In this document: positions 1 to 8,183 of the stretch, one piece after another
How the letters are laid out: the number at the start of each line of letters is the position of its first letter
How positions within the stretch are numbered: the first letter of the stretch is position 1
Source of the DNA: Clostridiaceae bacterium
Lineage (GTDB): Bacteria > Bacillota > Clostridia > DSM-8532
Length of the DNA stretch: 36,808 nucleotides
Direction: 5' to 3'
Assembly: GCA_012840245.1 (NCBI GenBank)
Contig: DULR01000065.1
Span: forward strand, 1-36,808
Notes under the pieces: model-generated
Told to the model about the DNA's origin: nothing
The model's database searches: none
Seen by the model: the letters and a program-made list of their open reading frames with translations, nothing else
Made by a program: the position numbers and the translations under genes

Positions 1-29
1 GGGTACACAATTTATTAATCTTTCGACAA

Positions 30-120
30 GGTGTCCGGATGTGCCGAAATCAGTGTCCGGATAATTCCGAAATCACTGTCCGGATGTTTTCGAAAACAGT
101 GTCCGTATGTGTCCGAAATA
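30..120. repeat. Four tandem 22-23 bp repeats, probable insertion-sequence end
   Basis: Four imperfect units follow one another: 30-52, 53-75, 76-98 and 99-120. Each begins (G/C)TGTCCGGAT (GTGTCCGTAT in the last) and ends in a CCGAAA or CGAAAA core. Right after the last unit the sequence becomes coding for the conserved part of an AbrB-family protein, so the repeats mark a junction at about 121-124. Multiple short terminal repeats are known at the ends of IS21-family elements, so I infer this is such an end with the element body to the left of the window. No transposase is visible here, so the family is uncertain. Confidence 0.55.
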
Positions 121-279
121 TGCATCGGTGACGGTCTGGAATTTTATTCAGACGAAAACGCTATCGTTCTTAAGAAATATGAGCCTGCTTGTATTTTCTG
201 CGACAACGCAAAAGATATCAGGGTTTACAAGGGTAAGAACGTTTGCGGCGAATGCTATGAAGAGCTTAAAAAGAAATAA
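121..279 (+). pseudogene. AbrB/SpoVT-type transition-state regulator, N-terminus lost
   Basis: The frame encodes IGDGLEFYSDENAIVLKKYE followed by a small four-cysteine tail (ACIFC... and NVCGECYEELKKK). This matches the end of the AbrB swapped-hairpin DNA-binding fold plus the C-terminal zinc-ribbon-like tail of clostridial AbrB-family regulators. Intact members start about 30 residues earlier, with a sequence of the type MKSTGIVRKVDELGR. That part is missing and replaced by the tandem repeats at 30-120. The frame stays open into the repeats (GTG at 31), but a product from there would lack half the DNA-binding fold. The gene is therefore probably inactivated by insertion. Its terminator is intact at 295-323. 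Confidence 0.75.
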
Positions 280-294
280 GCTTAAGACAATCAG

Positions 295-323
295 AAAGCC
301 TGTCGGTTTGACAGGCTTTTTTT
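295..323 (+). terminator. Rho-independent terminator of the abrB remnant
   Basis: AAAGCCTGTC at 295-304 pairs with GACAGGCTTT at 310-319 around the loop GGTTT and is followed by a run of T. It lies 15 bases after the stop codon of the abrB remnant and just before the 3' end of the convergent ispD. Confidence 0.85.
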
Positions 324-341
324 ATGAGTATGTTGGGATGT

Positions 342-1064
342 TCAGTCTTTCGCAGAAGCCAAAAAATATTCGGCCATACGGAAATCTTCGGGAGAAGTAA
401 GCTTTATGTTCCTGTAACTTCCTTCAAACATGACAACCTTAAATCCGGCCTTCTCGGCAACACCGGCGTCATCGGTCTCCCTTATACCGCTTTCTGCGGC
501 ATATATGTAAGCGTTGATTATGATATCTTTTTTAAAAGACTGGGGTGTTTGCGCCTGCCAAAGGAACCTTCTTTCAGGTGTGGAAATGACCGTATTTTCA
601 TCATCAACGATCTTTATGGTGTCCTTCGCGGGAATCCCGGCACAGGCGGCTCCATGCGCCATGGCTTTATAAATGCTGTCCTCAATGATCCTCCTGTCGA
701 CAAACGGCCTTGCTCCGTCATGGATGAGCACCACATCCACATTTTTCGGAAGTGCTTTAAGTCCGTTATATACCGAATCCTGACGTTCGGCTCCTCCAAA
801 GGCCAGGATGATGTTAAGCTTTTCTTTGTAAGGCAAACAGATATTTGCCGCCTTTCCTTCATATTCGGGACTTATCACCAGGACCAGTGTCCCGACCAGC
901 CCGGATTCTGCGAAAGCGCTTATGGTATGATCCAGAACCGGCTTTCCGCACAGATCAGCAAAAACCTTGTTAAATCCAAACCCCATACGGCTGCCCTTGC
1001 CTGCGGCCACAATAATAGCGCCTACGGCGCTTGTATTTATGTTTATTGGATTATATTCAGACAT
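342..1064 (-). CDS. ispD: 2-C-methyl-D-erythritol 4-phosphate cytidylyltransferase
   Basis: IspD joins CTP and methylerythritol 4-phosphate to give CDP-methylerythritol, the third step of the MEP isoprenoid pathway, in the cytosol. Visible family motifs are the N-terminal nucleotide-binding AIIVAAGKGSRMG with later NKVFADLCGKPVLDHT, GGAERQDSVYNGL in the middle, VLIHDGARPFV, GIPAKDTIK, and TPQSF near residue 160. The length of about 240 residues is normal. A TTG start is possible at 1085, but ATG at 1064 has GGGAGAGG about 7 bases upstream and is preferred. It follows yacL in the same direction, as in many Firmicutes, but is separated from it by a 250-bp spacer holding an inverted repeat. No ispF follows; the next thing downstream is the convergent abrB remnant. 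Confidence 0.93.
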   Translation of the reverse strand: MSEYNPININTSAVGAIIVAAGKGSRMGFGFNKVFADLCGKPVLDHTISAFAESGLVGTLVLVISPEYEGKAANICLPYKEKLNIILAFGGAERQDSVYNGLKALPKNVDVVLIHDGARPFVDRRIIEDSIYKAMAHGAACAGIPAKDTIKIVDDENTVISTPERRFLWQAQTPQSFKKDIIINAYIYAAESGIRETDDAGVAEKAGFKVVMFEGSYRNIKLTSPEDFRMAEYFLASAKD

Positions 1065-1192
1065 TTTAAACCTCTCCCAGGTCAATAAAAATATCTGTCA
1101 GCGACTTCAGCCCTCGCTTTGCTCATGTCAGGATTACTTCCATGATAGACACAAGAGCCATCCGAGATTAATGGAAAAGTAATCCTTCAAAT

Positions 1193-1277
1193 GTCATTCT
1201 GAGCGCAGCGAAGAATCTAATTGGCTGGTTATGCGGAGCTAAAGATTCTTCATTTTGCTTCGTTCCTTCAGAATGAC
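1193..1277. repeat. MITE-like inverted repeat (GTCATTCTGA...AGAATCT arms)
   Basis: The left arm at 1193-1218 begins GTCATTCTGA and ends GAAGAATCT. The right arm at 1243-1277 is its reverse complement with a longer middle (AGATTCTTC ... TCAGAATGAC). The two arms could form a long hairpin in either strand. The outer sequence TCATTCTGAAGGA reappears at 14171-14183. The element sits between yacL and ispD, which are usually adjacent, so it looks inserted. A second small inverted pair (GGATTACTT near 1131, AAGTAATCC near 1177) lies just to its left. No gene is visible in 1065-1318. Confidence 0.65.
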
Positions 1278-1318
1278 AAATTACAGAGTTTATCAGTGGG
1301 TTCGAACCCTCCCTGCGT

Positions 1319-2392
1319 CTAATTTACGAGAGACAGGTGGAGGTCCTTGAATCTGGCGAATATCATTCTGCCTGCCGATGTCTGAAGAACGCTGGTAACA
1401 ACGACATCGATGGTCTGGCCTTTGAACTTATAAGCCTGCTCCACAACTACCATGGTTCCGTCGTCCAGATAGCCTACGCCCTGGCCGTTTTCCTTTCCTT
1501 CCTTCACGATGCGGACAGTCATCTCTTCCCCTGCCACTGCAATAGGCTTCATTGAATTCGCCAGATCATTGATGTTGAGGACTTCTATACCTCTTAACAC
1601 CGCCACCTTGCCAAGATTATAATCATTGGTTATTACCTTGGCTCCCATTTCCTTTGCTTTCGTCAGAAGCTGTTCGTCTACCTCGATCCGTGAATCTCCG
1701 TTCGTTTTATCGATCGTAACGGGCAGTTTTGCATCGCTTTTCAGCAGATTCAATACATCAAGGCCTCTGCGTCCTTTCGCTCTGGTTATATCATCGGCCG
1801 AATCAGCCAGATGCCGCAATTCCTCCAGGACGAAACCCGGGACCACAAGCTCGCCTTCAAGAAAGCCTGTCCTGCTTAAATCAAGGATACGCCCGTCAAT
1901 AATGGCGCTCGTATCCACCAGCTTGGCCGAATATGCCGCGTTGCTCCTTTTTCTGCCCAAAGCACCATCAAATATATTCTCATTCTTTTTGACGACCGAG
2001 AAATAAACTCCGCAGATACCAAACAGGATATTTATAATAATGGATATCGGAACTCCGATAACATCGATCTTATACAGCGGAATAGAAATCAGGTTTGCTA
2101 TGATGAGACCGGCAATAAGCCCGCAGGCTCCGATCAAAAGTTCATACAGGGTTATTTTCTGCAGCGAATTTTCGATCCTGTCAACAAGCCCAGCGGTCAA
2201 GATGATTATCTTTCCTCCAAGGAAAAACATCAAAATCCCGAGAATCAGCGAAGCGAACACAATCGCCCCAACGCCGTAAACAGTGGTGAGATACTCTTCC
2301 ATGCCGTTTTGGATCATTAACAGCCTTACCAGTGTCATAGCTGTTAAGGCTCCTGTAAGTCCGAACGCATATTTTAAAATCTTTTCCAGCAT
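1319..2392 (-). CDS. yacL: Membrane-anchored PIN/TRAM-domain protein (YacL family)
   Basis: The first roughly 140 residues form four hydrophobic segments (for example AIVFASLILGILMFFLGGKI and LIGACGLIAGLIIANLISIP). A PIN-type nuclease fold follows: KLVDTSAIIDGRILDL, EELRHLADSADDITRAKGRR, ITNDYNLGKVA, with the spaced acidic residues expected for metal binding. The last 70 residues fit a TRAM RNA-binding domain (GVGYLDDGTMVVVEQA). The 357-residue length is typical of B. subtilis YacL. The true substrate of YacL is not established; RNA cleavage is inferred from the fold. The start ATG has GGGGAG upstream. It sits between carD and ispD, a conserved neighbourhood. Confidence 0.88.
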   Translation of the reverse strand: MLEKILKYAFGLTGALTAMTLVRLLMIQNGMEEYLTTVYGVGAIVFASLILGILMFFLGGKIIILTAGLVDRIENSLQKITLYELLIGACGLIAGLIIANLISIPLYKIDVIGVPISIIINILFGICGVYFSVVKKNENIFDGALGRKRSNAAYSAKLVDTSAIIDGRILDLSRTGFLEGELVVPGFVLEELRHLADSADDITRAKGRRGLDVLNLLKSDAKLPVTIDKTNGDSRIEVDEQLLTKAKEMGAKVITNDYNLGKVAVLRGIEVLNINDLANSMKPIAVAGEEMTVRIVKEGKENGQGVGYLDDGTMVVVEQAYKFKGQTIDVVVTSVLQTSAGRMIFARFKDLHLSLVN

Positions 2393-2417
2393 GCTAACTC
2401 CCCTTGAATGGATTAAA

Positions 2418-2897
2418 TCAGGTTGTTATCCTGGTATTAATCAGATCTTCAACCTCCGCAGGGTTCATATTCTTTGCAAGAACCAGCTCACTGATCAGAA
2501 TCTGCTTAGCGCTGTTGAGCATCTTGCGCTCGCCTGTGGATAAGCCTTTTGTTCTCTCTCTCAATACAAGGCTTTTAACCACATCTGCAACTTCGAAGAC
2601 ATTACCGCTTTTTATTTTTGACATGTTTTCACGATATCTTTTGTTCCAGTTGGATGTTTGCTCACCGCATCTGCGTTCCAACGCTTTAAATACTTTATCG
2701 GCATCCTTGCGGTCTATAACATCACGGATACCGATACCTTCGACATTGTTTATTGGAATCATTACTTTCATATCCCCGATGGGCATTCTCATTACATAAT
2801 AACGTTTACGCTCGCCAAGAATCTCCTTTTCCTCGATAGACTCTATAATACCCGCACCGTGCATAGGATAAACAACTTTATCCCCTATACTGAACAT
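2418..2897 (-). CDS. carD: CarD-family transcriptional regulator (RNA polymerase-binding)
   Basis: The N-terminus MFSIGDKVVYPMHGAGIIES and the following strand-rich stretch (RYYVMRMPIGDMKVMIPINN) are the Tudor-like RNA-polymerase-interacting domain of CarD/CdnL. The C-terminal half is helical, with basic and tryptophan residues (SNWNKRYRENMSKIKSG) as in the DNA-contacting domain. CarD proteins bind the RNAP beta subunit and stabilise open promoter complexes. ATG at 2897 is chosen over the upstream TTG at 2921 because it begins the conserved fold and has GGAG 9 bases upstream. It is first in the carD-yacL-ispD transcription unit and has a good promoter at 3028-3056. Confidence 0.92.
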   Translation of the reverse strand: MFSIGDKVVYPMHGAGIIESIEEKEILGERKRYYVMRMPIGDMKVMIPINNVEGIGIRDVIDRKDADKVFKALERRCGEQTSNWNKRYRENMSKIKSGNVFEVADVVKSLVLRERTKGLSTGERKMLNSAKQILISELVLAKNMNPAEVEDLINTRITT

Positions 2898-3027
2898 AAA
2901 AAACCGCTCCTTCTTCGGCATACATAATCTCGTTTTTCCTTATCGTCGGGAGATAAGGCAACATATGTATGTAGCCATGACAATCAGGGCTATGCTATAA
3001 GGAGATTATACAAATTCGCTATTATTC

Positions 3028-3056
3028 AGTATACACCACTTACAGAAAAAAGTCAA
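3028..3056 (-). promoter_or_regulatory. SigA-type promoter for carD-yacL-ispD
   Basis: Read on the minus strand, TTGACT (3051-3056), a 17-base spacer and TATACT (3028-3033) match the housekeeping sigma consensus closely. It gives a leader of about 120 bases before the carD ATG. That leader contains a small hairpin (CCTTAT...ATAAGG, 2938-2958) of unknown role. Confidence 0.75.
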
Positions 3057-3159
3057 AGAAGCTTGCCTCTAAGCCTTTATTCATAAGTGTTTGACGGGAC
3101 ACTAGCATTTTATTCCGGTTATTATTCATTTTTTCCATACAATTGAATTTTTAAACCTT

Positions 3160-6100
3160 TTATGATAGTGATCCGTTATCTGAAATAAGGACCTGCTTCA
3201 ATTTTTCAAAACCGGATATCACATTGTCGTATTGCTTTATAAACTCGGCCTGTATAGCCTTGATTCTGGCTTCTATATCTTCTATGTAGTCTTCCATGAG
3301 CTCTATCATGGGGAAATACAGGTTTTCGGTCTTCGCCAGGCTTTTCAGTTCCTCAAGGATTTCCATGCATGATATATCATATTGGGAACATCTTCGCTCC
3401 ATGAGCGAAGCAAAGATATCAGCTATGTTGAGCATATTCGATCCGCTTATGATATCCTTTCCCATAAGAGAATGCTTGCCGTTGACGGCTTTCTCCCCTA
3501 TAGCGCCTTTGAACATCGCTACGATATCCATAAGCTCCGCTTCCTCCAGGATCCTGTTGATATTGACCATGGATCCATGCAAAAGATCATGGAGTTCGTC
3601 GGGCGAATGCTCCTTTTCGAATGTTTCCCTGTTCATGGTAAGCATGCCCAGATTATAGAGAAGCGCTGCCGTTCTTACCTTCTCAAGCAGGTTCCAGTTC
3701 TGTTTCGTCATTCGTCCCAAAAGATTGACCGTTGATTCCATAACCCTTGGATGTGAAAAGTTGAACGGGCTTCTGAATGAAATCGCATATATGAACGTTC
3801 TTATCAGGCTCTCGGTCTCAGCCTTGCTTATCTTGATTGATTTTATGTATGACAGAAGGTCATCACGATACTCGCCTGAAGTTATCATGCTCAAAATGCC
3901 ATCCTGGCATAATGCTTCGAAGGCTTCCCTGTACTCAGGCTTAAATCCGTTCTCCCCGATCCTTGAAGCCACTTTTTGGCCAATATTGGCCGAGTCGCTT
4001 TCCATAATGACTTCGGCTACCGTTCCCGCCAGATATAAAAGATATGCTTCATCGGGTATGGTTATATTATTTATAATGCCGTTATTGCCTCTGACGCTGT
4101 CGGAGTGATATTTTCTGTGGTGGTAAAGAAGCATCCTGGCATACTCGGGATACGGAGAAAATTCTTTGAATATAAGGTATGAGAAAACAGTATGTGTCGA
4201 TATGTCGTTTCCGCTGCCCTGCTCCTCTTCGCATCCGGGATAAAGCATTCCGATATCACGGAAGATCGATGTGATGATAAGCCCGATGATCTTATCTCCG
4301 TCAAAGCCGAGCCTCTTCCCGAGCTTCATCATTAAAAACGTCGTTATCGAAAGGTTTTTAGCCAATTTCTCATTTACGAAGGCAAGGGATTTTTCAATGA
4401 TGATATAAACCTGCCTCATGTCGATCTGATTCTTATGACTGATGCTTTTAATTATTCTAATGGCTCTCGGATCAGGATCAGACAATGTGGCACTGGGTTC
4501 TCCGGTAAAATAGCCCTGGGCGTAATCAACTCCCATACGGCAAAGGGTCTCAAGCTCTCCCTGGGTTTCCACGCCTTCGGCCAGGACACGTGTGCCACGG
4601 TATCTCGCGTAACTGATGATATCCTCGAGCATGTGCTGTTTTCTCAAATCATCGTCTATTTTTCTTACAAGCTCCCTGTCTATTTTGATTATATCGGGTT
4701 CCAATGCCAGAAGAGCCAGGTGGTTTGAATACCCCGAACCGAAATCATCAAGGGCGAATTTTGCCCCGGCTTTTGTTACGATGGACTTGCGGATGTTTAT
4801 TTCCTCAGGCTCCATGCGGTTTCTCTCGATGACCTCAAATACGACCTTCATGTGTCCGAAATAGCGATCCCTGATATCGTTGTAGTCTTTCTCGTCAAGA
4901 GTCGCATAAGGAGCGGTATTGATGAAAAGATAATGATCCTTGTACTTCGGATCCCTCTCCATATATGTATCAAGTGCATTGTAGACCATTCTTTTCTCGA
5001 GAATGACATAGTGTCCCGATGCTTCGGCATCGTCGATCAGCTCTGTTATGCTGCTATATAGTGGGTTCATCGGGCGTGACAAGGCCTCAAAGCCGAACAG
5101 TTCGCCTGTCTTAAGTGAAACGATGGGCTGGAATACCACACTGAGCTGGTTTCTGTCTATAATGTCTTTTATGAAGGTGCGCCTTAAGGATGCCTTATGG
5201 GCGTCTTCAAAACGCTCCCTGTTGAATTCATTCGGGCTTTTGGCCACTTCACGCAGCACCTCATGTTCGGCAAAGGAAGCATATTCGAGCAGTTCGGCCG
5301 GTGAGCTGCCATGGATGCCCGATGCTGCGTAACCAAGAGCCGTAGGGAATGTCACCGCTATTCCGTCAACCTCTCCGATGTATTTTTCAAGCTTGTTCAA
5401 AATGGCTATTGCTTCCCTGCGGAATACCCGCAGACTTCTTACACCTTTTACGATGAACAGGAAATCCGAACCCCACCATCTCAATGGGATTATTTTGTCA
5501 TTCAGAAACTTCTTGAACACTTCTGCGCATACCCTGATATAGCTGTTGCCCGCAACCATGCCGAAGCGTTCCTGAAAATCCTGATACCCGGTCAGTCCGA
5601 CATAAGCGAATACTACGAACTCACCTTCAGCGCATTCAGCCATTGCCTTGCCGGCCATCTCGGCCAGGGCATTACGGTTATAAAAGCCCGAGATATTGTC
5701 GTGTATGGCCCGCTCTTTTTCCAGATCCCTCATATGGACCTCGCTGGTAATATCCGAAATGGTACCGGTTATGCGGGTCTTGTCTTTACTTGGTCTTCCC
5801 CAGAACTTAAGCCAGTGTATCCTGTTTTCTTTCCCTGTCACACTGCATTCAAAGTACAGATCCTTATCTTCACTGATGCTTTTTTCGACATAGCCCGAAA
5901 AATCCTCGAAGCTGATACTGAAACGGTAATCCTTGAAAAGATCCTGTCCTGTTATCTCGGTCAACTCGGTTTCATCATCGGCCAGAGCGGTTATCATTCC
6001 GGATATGAAAACGAAAACCGAGCTCGTGATATCGTATTCAAAGAAATCGAATATAAGGTCAGAGTCTCTCAGAGTCCTCATTTGTCTGTAAAACTCATTG

Positions 6101-6525
6101 ATGTTTTCTGAAAGTCTCTCGTTTCTTTCCAGTTCTGATTTAAGCCTGATATTTTTTTCATTGAGGCATTGGAGAGAGTGGTTGAGCAATGCTGAAATCG
6201 TCATCATATCCAGGTTCTCGGGGATTTCATAATCCAGTGAAGCTCCGATTTCCTTTTCGACCTGTGATAATGACTGGCTGAATTCTGAAAAAGCCTGATC
6301 ATTTTTTTTGAATGTGGCGTACTGAAAGACGAAATTAAAACCAAAAAGGCCTGCAAAAACGCACAGCAGTATACCGATGGTGCCTGAATTGGTAATCAAG
6401 TCTTCGCACTTATCTGTAAGCAAAGTCAGAGATATCGACAATAATCCTGCAAAAGCTATAAAGTAAATCAACCAGCTGATATACCGGAATGTAATTAACT
6501 TCTTTGTCTTTCGTAAAAACTCCAT
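3160..6525 (-). CDS. Large membrane EAL-domain protein with degenerate GGDEF and tandem degenerate HD-GYP-like domains
   Basis: This 1121-residue protein has two membrane segments (about 15-35 and 45-66), a helical linker, a PAS-like segment (about 155-270), a GGDEF-type domain (about 275-440), an EAL domain (about 460-700) and a long C-terminus. The GGDEF motif reads WGSDF (near 352), so diguanylate cyclase activity is unlikely. The EAL domain keeps its signature residues: GFEAL (near 477), FINTAP, FEVIER, LDDFGSGYSN (near 593), IKIDREL, LAEGVET and AQGYF. It is therefore expected to hydrolyse c-di-GMP. Two HD-GYP-like repeats follow, with FRDIGML (near 757) and LLYNLGML (near 957) in place of the HD pair, and HHRKYHSD (near 807) in place of the GYP loop. 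It is probably a membrane c-di-GMP phosphodiesterase with regulatory pseudo-domains. Confidence 0.85.
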   Translation of the reverse strand: MEFLRKTKKLITFRYISWLIYFIAFAGLLSISLTLLTDKCEDLITNSGTIGILLCVFAGLFGFNFVFQYATFKKNDQAFSEFSQSLSQVEKEIGASLDYEIPENLDMMTISALLNHSLQCLNEKNIRLKSELERNERLSENINEFYRQMRTLRDSDLIFDFFEYDITSSVFVFISGMITALADDETELTEITGQDLFKDYRFSISFEDFSGYVEKSISEDKDLYFECSVTGKENRIHWLKFWGRPSKDKTRITGTISDITSEVHMRDLEKERAIHDNISGFYNRNALAEMAGKAMAECAEGEFVVFAYVGLTGYQDFQERFGMVAGNSYIRVCAEVFKKFLNDKIIPLRWWGSDFLFIVKGVRSLRVFRREAIAILNKLEKYIGEVDGIAVTFPTALGYAASGIHGSSPAELLEYASFAEHEVLREVAKSPNEFNRERFEDAHKASLRRTFIKDIIDRNQLSVVFQPIVSLKTGELFGFEALSRPMNPLYSSITELIDDAEASGHYVILEKRMVYNALDTYMERDPKYKDHYLFINTAPYATLDEKDYNDIRDRYFGHMKVVFEVIERNRMEPEEINIRKSIVTKAGAKFALDDFGSGYSNHLALLALEPDIIKIDRELVRKIDDDLRKQHMLEDIISYARYRGTRVLAEGVETQGELETLCRMGVDYAQGYFTGEPSATLSDPDPRAIRIIKSISHKNQIDMRQVYIIIEKSLAFVNEKLAKNLSITTFLMMKLGKRLGFDGDKIIGLIITSIFRDIGMLYPGCEEEQGSGNDISTHTVFSYLIFKEFSPYPEYARMLLYHHRKYHSDSVRGNNGIINNITIPDEAYLLYLAGTVAEVIMESDSANIGQKVASRIGENGFKPEYREAFEALCQDGILSMITSGEYRDDLLSYIKSIKISKAETESLIRTFIYAISFRSPFNFSHPRVMESTVNLLGRMTKQNWNLLEKVRTAALLYNLGMLTMNRETFEKEHSPDELHDLLHGSMVNINRILEEAELMDIVAMFKGAIGEKAVNGKHSLMGKDIISGSNMLNIADIFASLMERRCSQYDISCMEILEELKSLAKTENLYFPMIELMEDYIEDIEARIKAIQAEFIKQYDNVISGFEKLKQVLISDNGSLS

Positions 6526-6663
6526 CCGATTTCTGACCCCTTGAAAAAGCTTGATTACTCTTCAGGTTATTGTTTAGTATAATACTATATTACAATATCG
6601 GCTTCAGGTACCCAATTACATTAGAGAATAAATAGAATTAATTTATAGAAAGGATGGGAATTT

Positions 6664-7080
6664 ATGAAATCATATAGAAAAGAGCTCAGGATCAATATGC
6701 CTGTCAGGAGAGGCTATCTCAATATCACTCCTGAAGTAGAAAAATGTGTCAGAGAAAGCGGTGTCAAAGAAGGGCTCGTTCTGGTCAACGCGATGAACAT
6801 TACTGCCAGCGTATTTATTAACGACGATGAACCGGGATTACATGCCGATTTCGAAAGATGGCTCGAAAAGCTTGCTCCTGAAAAGCCTCATTCACAATAT
6901 GCCCATAACGGTTTCGAAGACAATGCCGATGCCCATCTGAAACGTCAGATCATGGGACGCGAGGTGGTAGTTGCCATAACCGACGGAAAACTTGATTTCG
7001 GAACATGGGAGCAAATATTCTACGGCGAATACGACGGCAAGCGCGAAAAGCGAGTACTGATAAAAATAATTGGCGAGTAG
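6664..7080 (+). CDS. UPF0047 (YjbQ-type) protein, copy 1
   Basis: The 138-residue protein has the UPF0047 pattern: [61 protein letters not shown], and [16 protein letters not shown] near the end. Family members such as E. coli YjbQ have been linked to weak thiamine-phosphate synthase activity, but their physiological role is unclear. Family members normally have His just before the ITASVF or TTAGI strand (MHITASVF or PHTTAG); here it is Asn (MNITASVF), so one conserved polar site has changed. The start has AAAGGATGGG upstream. A TATAAT lies at 6578-6583, about 80 bases before the start. A second, more canonical paralogue is at 9491-9889. Confidence 0.88.
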   Translation: MKSYRKELRINMPVRRGYLNITPEVEKCVRESGVKEGLVLVNAMNITASVFINDDEPGLHADFERWLEKLAPEKPHSQYAHNGFEDNADAHLKRQIMGREVVVAITDGKLDFGTWEQIFYGEYDGKREKRVLIKIIGE

Positions 7081-7178
7081 ATCAAACTGTCGAAGTTTCC
7101 ATAAGTTTACCGGAATTTTATCGTTCGTCAGGGAGATATTAAAGAATATCATAATCTTGTTGATGAAGGGTACTGCTT

Positions 7179-7712
7179 ATGGATGCGAAGAGGATGAACC
7201 ATTATAAATACTTGTTGTTGCAGCACAAAGAGAGTCATGAAGATATAGTTGACGACATGGAGACCCTTTCTCTGGGTGAAAACGATACTCCCGGTGCCAG
7301 CGAGCTGTCCAGCTATGACAATCATCCCGCCGAGATCGCCAGCGAGCTTTTCGATGTGGAGCATCAATTGGGGCTCAAGAGGCTTGAGGAGCACGAAATC
7401 AAGGAAATAGATCATGCGCTGGAAAAGATAAAAAACGGCACCTATGGAACATGTGAAAACTGCGGAAAGGAAATCGATCCAAAAAGACTCGAGCTTCTGC
7501 CTCATGCAAGGTATTGCATAGATTGCGCAAGGGAATTCGATGTCAGGAGAACTGAAATAAAGGAGGACAGACAAAAATACAGGCCCTCCGAGGAGCATTT
7601 GATCCAGTCATCCGACCTCAATGACAGCCTGAGAGGCGAACAGTTCAATGACCTTATGGAATACGGCTCCTCTGACACCCATCAGGACAGGGGAGGAAAA
7701 ATCGTTCAATGA
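7179..7712 (+). CDS. TraR/DksA-type C4 zinc-finger protein (YteA-like)
   Basis: The protein begins with a helical region (NHYKYLLLQHKESHEDIVDD) and has the NHPAEIASELFDVEHQLGL stretch typical of Firmicute YteA/YocK proteins. A helical hairpin follows (EEHEIKEIDHALEKIKNGTYG), then the zinc finger CENCG...YCIDC with four cysteines spaced as in DksA. DksA-fold proteins insert a coiled coil into the RNA polymerase secondary channel; for the YteA branch the role is mostly unknown, with spore or stress links suggested. The start ATG has GAAGGG upstream. It lies about 100 bases after UPF0047 copy 1, so they may be co-transcribed, and it ends at a shared bidirectional hairpin. Confidence 0.85.
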   Translation: MDAKRMNHYKYLLLQHKESHEDIVDDMETLSLGENDTPGASELSSYDNHPAEIASELFDVEHQLGLKRLEEHEIKEIDHALEKIKNGTYGTCENCGKEIDPKRLELLPHARYCIDCAREFDVRRTEIKEDRQKYRPSEEHLIQSSDLNDSLRGEQFNDLMEYGSSDTHQDRGGKIVQ

Positions 7713-7730
7713 TTTTAATACTTGTAAAAT

Positions 7731-7757
7731 AAAGCACCTGGAGTTTACAGGTGCTTT
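7731..7757. terminator. Bidirectional terminator between the zinc-finger gene and the TAC operon
   Basis: AAAGCACCTG (7731-7740) pairs perfectly with CAGGTGCTTT (7748-7757) around a 7-base loop. Both flanks are T-rich in the direction of transcription (the arms end in TTT on both strands). It separates two convergent genes and could stop transcription from either side. Confidence 0.75.
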
Positions 7758-7764
7758 ATAATGA

Positions 7765-8169
7765 TTATTCACTAAAGTTCAGCAACGGGATCACTAAAGG
7801 TGGCATATTTGCCTCTATAGTAATCAATGTTATTATAGGTCTTAAATAGCTGTATAATATTGCCGGAGCATTTTGTTTAAGTAAATTATCCAATCGTGAG
7901 TTTTTTTCCAGTTCTTCATCCCATATAAAACAACCTTCAATTTCCAGATCAATTTTAAAAGGGACTTCTGAAAGGTTTTCACCTGAAAAAATCCCAAAGC
8001 TTAAAGTAACGATTGATTCTCTTTTTTGCTGATCCATGCTTTTTGCTATTTGAACATTATTACTTATTTTTAATGAGACTTCCTTATCAAATACGAAATC
8101 TTTATTTGATATAAAGATTATTTTCGTTATTTTAGGTTTTCCAATTAATTGAAAATTACTCTTCTTCAA
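7765..8169 (-). CDS. SecB-like chaperone of a toxin-antitoxin-chaperone (TAC) operon
   Basis: The 134-residue protein is strand-rich and ends in a segment matching the SecB fold: ILYSYLRPIITLITIEANMP then PLVIPLLNF. SecB has the equivalent LFPYARE...TTRGTFPPLNLAPVNF. The motif FIWDEELEKNSRLDNLLKQN just before it also fits SecB. Firmicutes generally lack the housekeeping SecB export chaperone, and solitary SecB-like proteins next to an antitoxin are the hallmark of TAC systems (Rv1957 of M. tuberculosis is the reference). Its likely job is to bind and stabilise the upstream antitoxin. Translation probably starts at TTG 8169, which has AAAGGAG 8 bases upstream; no ATG fits. It lies 14 bases after the antitoxin stop. 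Confidence 0.78.
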   Translation of the reverse strand: MKKSNFQLIGKPKITKIIFISNKDFVFDKEVSLKISNNVQIAKSMDQQKRESIVTLSFGIFSGENLSEVPFKIDLEIEGCFIWDEELEKNSRLDNLLKQNAPAILYSYLRPIITLITIEANMPPLVIPLLNFSE

Positions 8170-8183
8170 AACAACATCTCCTT

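Noticed and set aside
30..120. Possible CRISPR array
   Set aside because: Units are directly adjacent without spacers and end at a gene junction; no cas genes are present in the window.
324..1088. 254-codon plus-strand open frame opposite ispD
   Set aside because: Antisense shadow of a clear ispD gene; no recognisable protein.
1290..1318. GGGTTCGAACCC resembling a tRNA T-arm
   Set aside because: It is a perfect palindrome, but no 5-7-5 T-arm, acceptor or anticodon stem can be built around it on either strand.
5311..6111. 266-codon plus-strand open frame
   Set aside because: It is the shadow of the EAL-protein gene; it has no family pattern or good ribosome binding site.
6526..6663. Thiamine riboswitch in front of UPF0047 copy 1
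   Set aside because: The leader is only about 75 bases after the TATAAT and lacks the conserved THI-box sequences.
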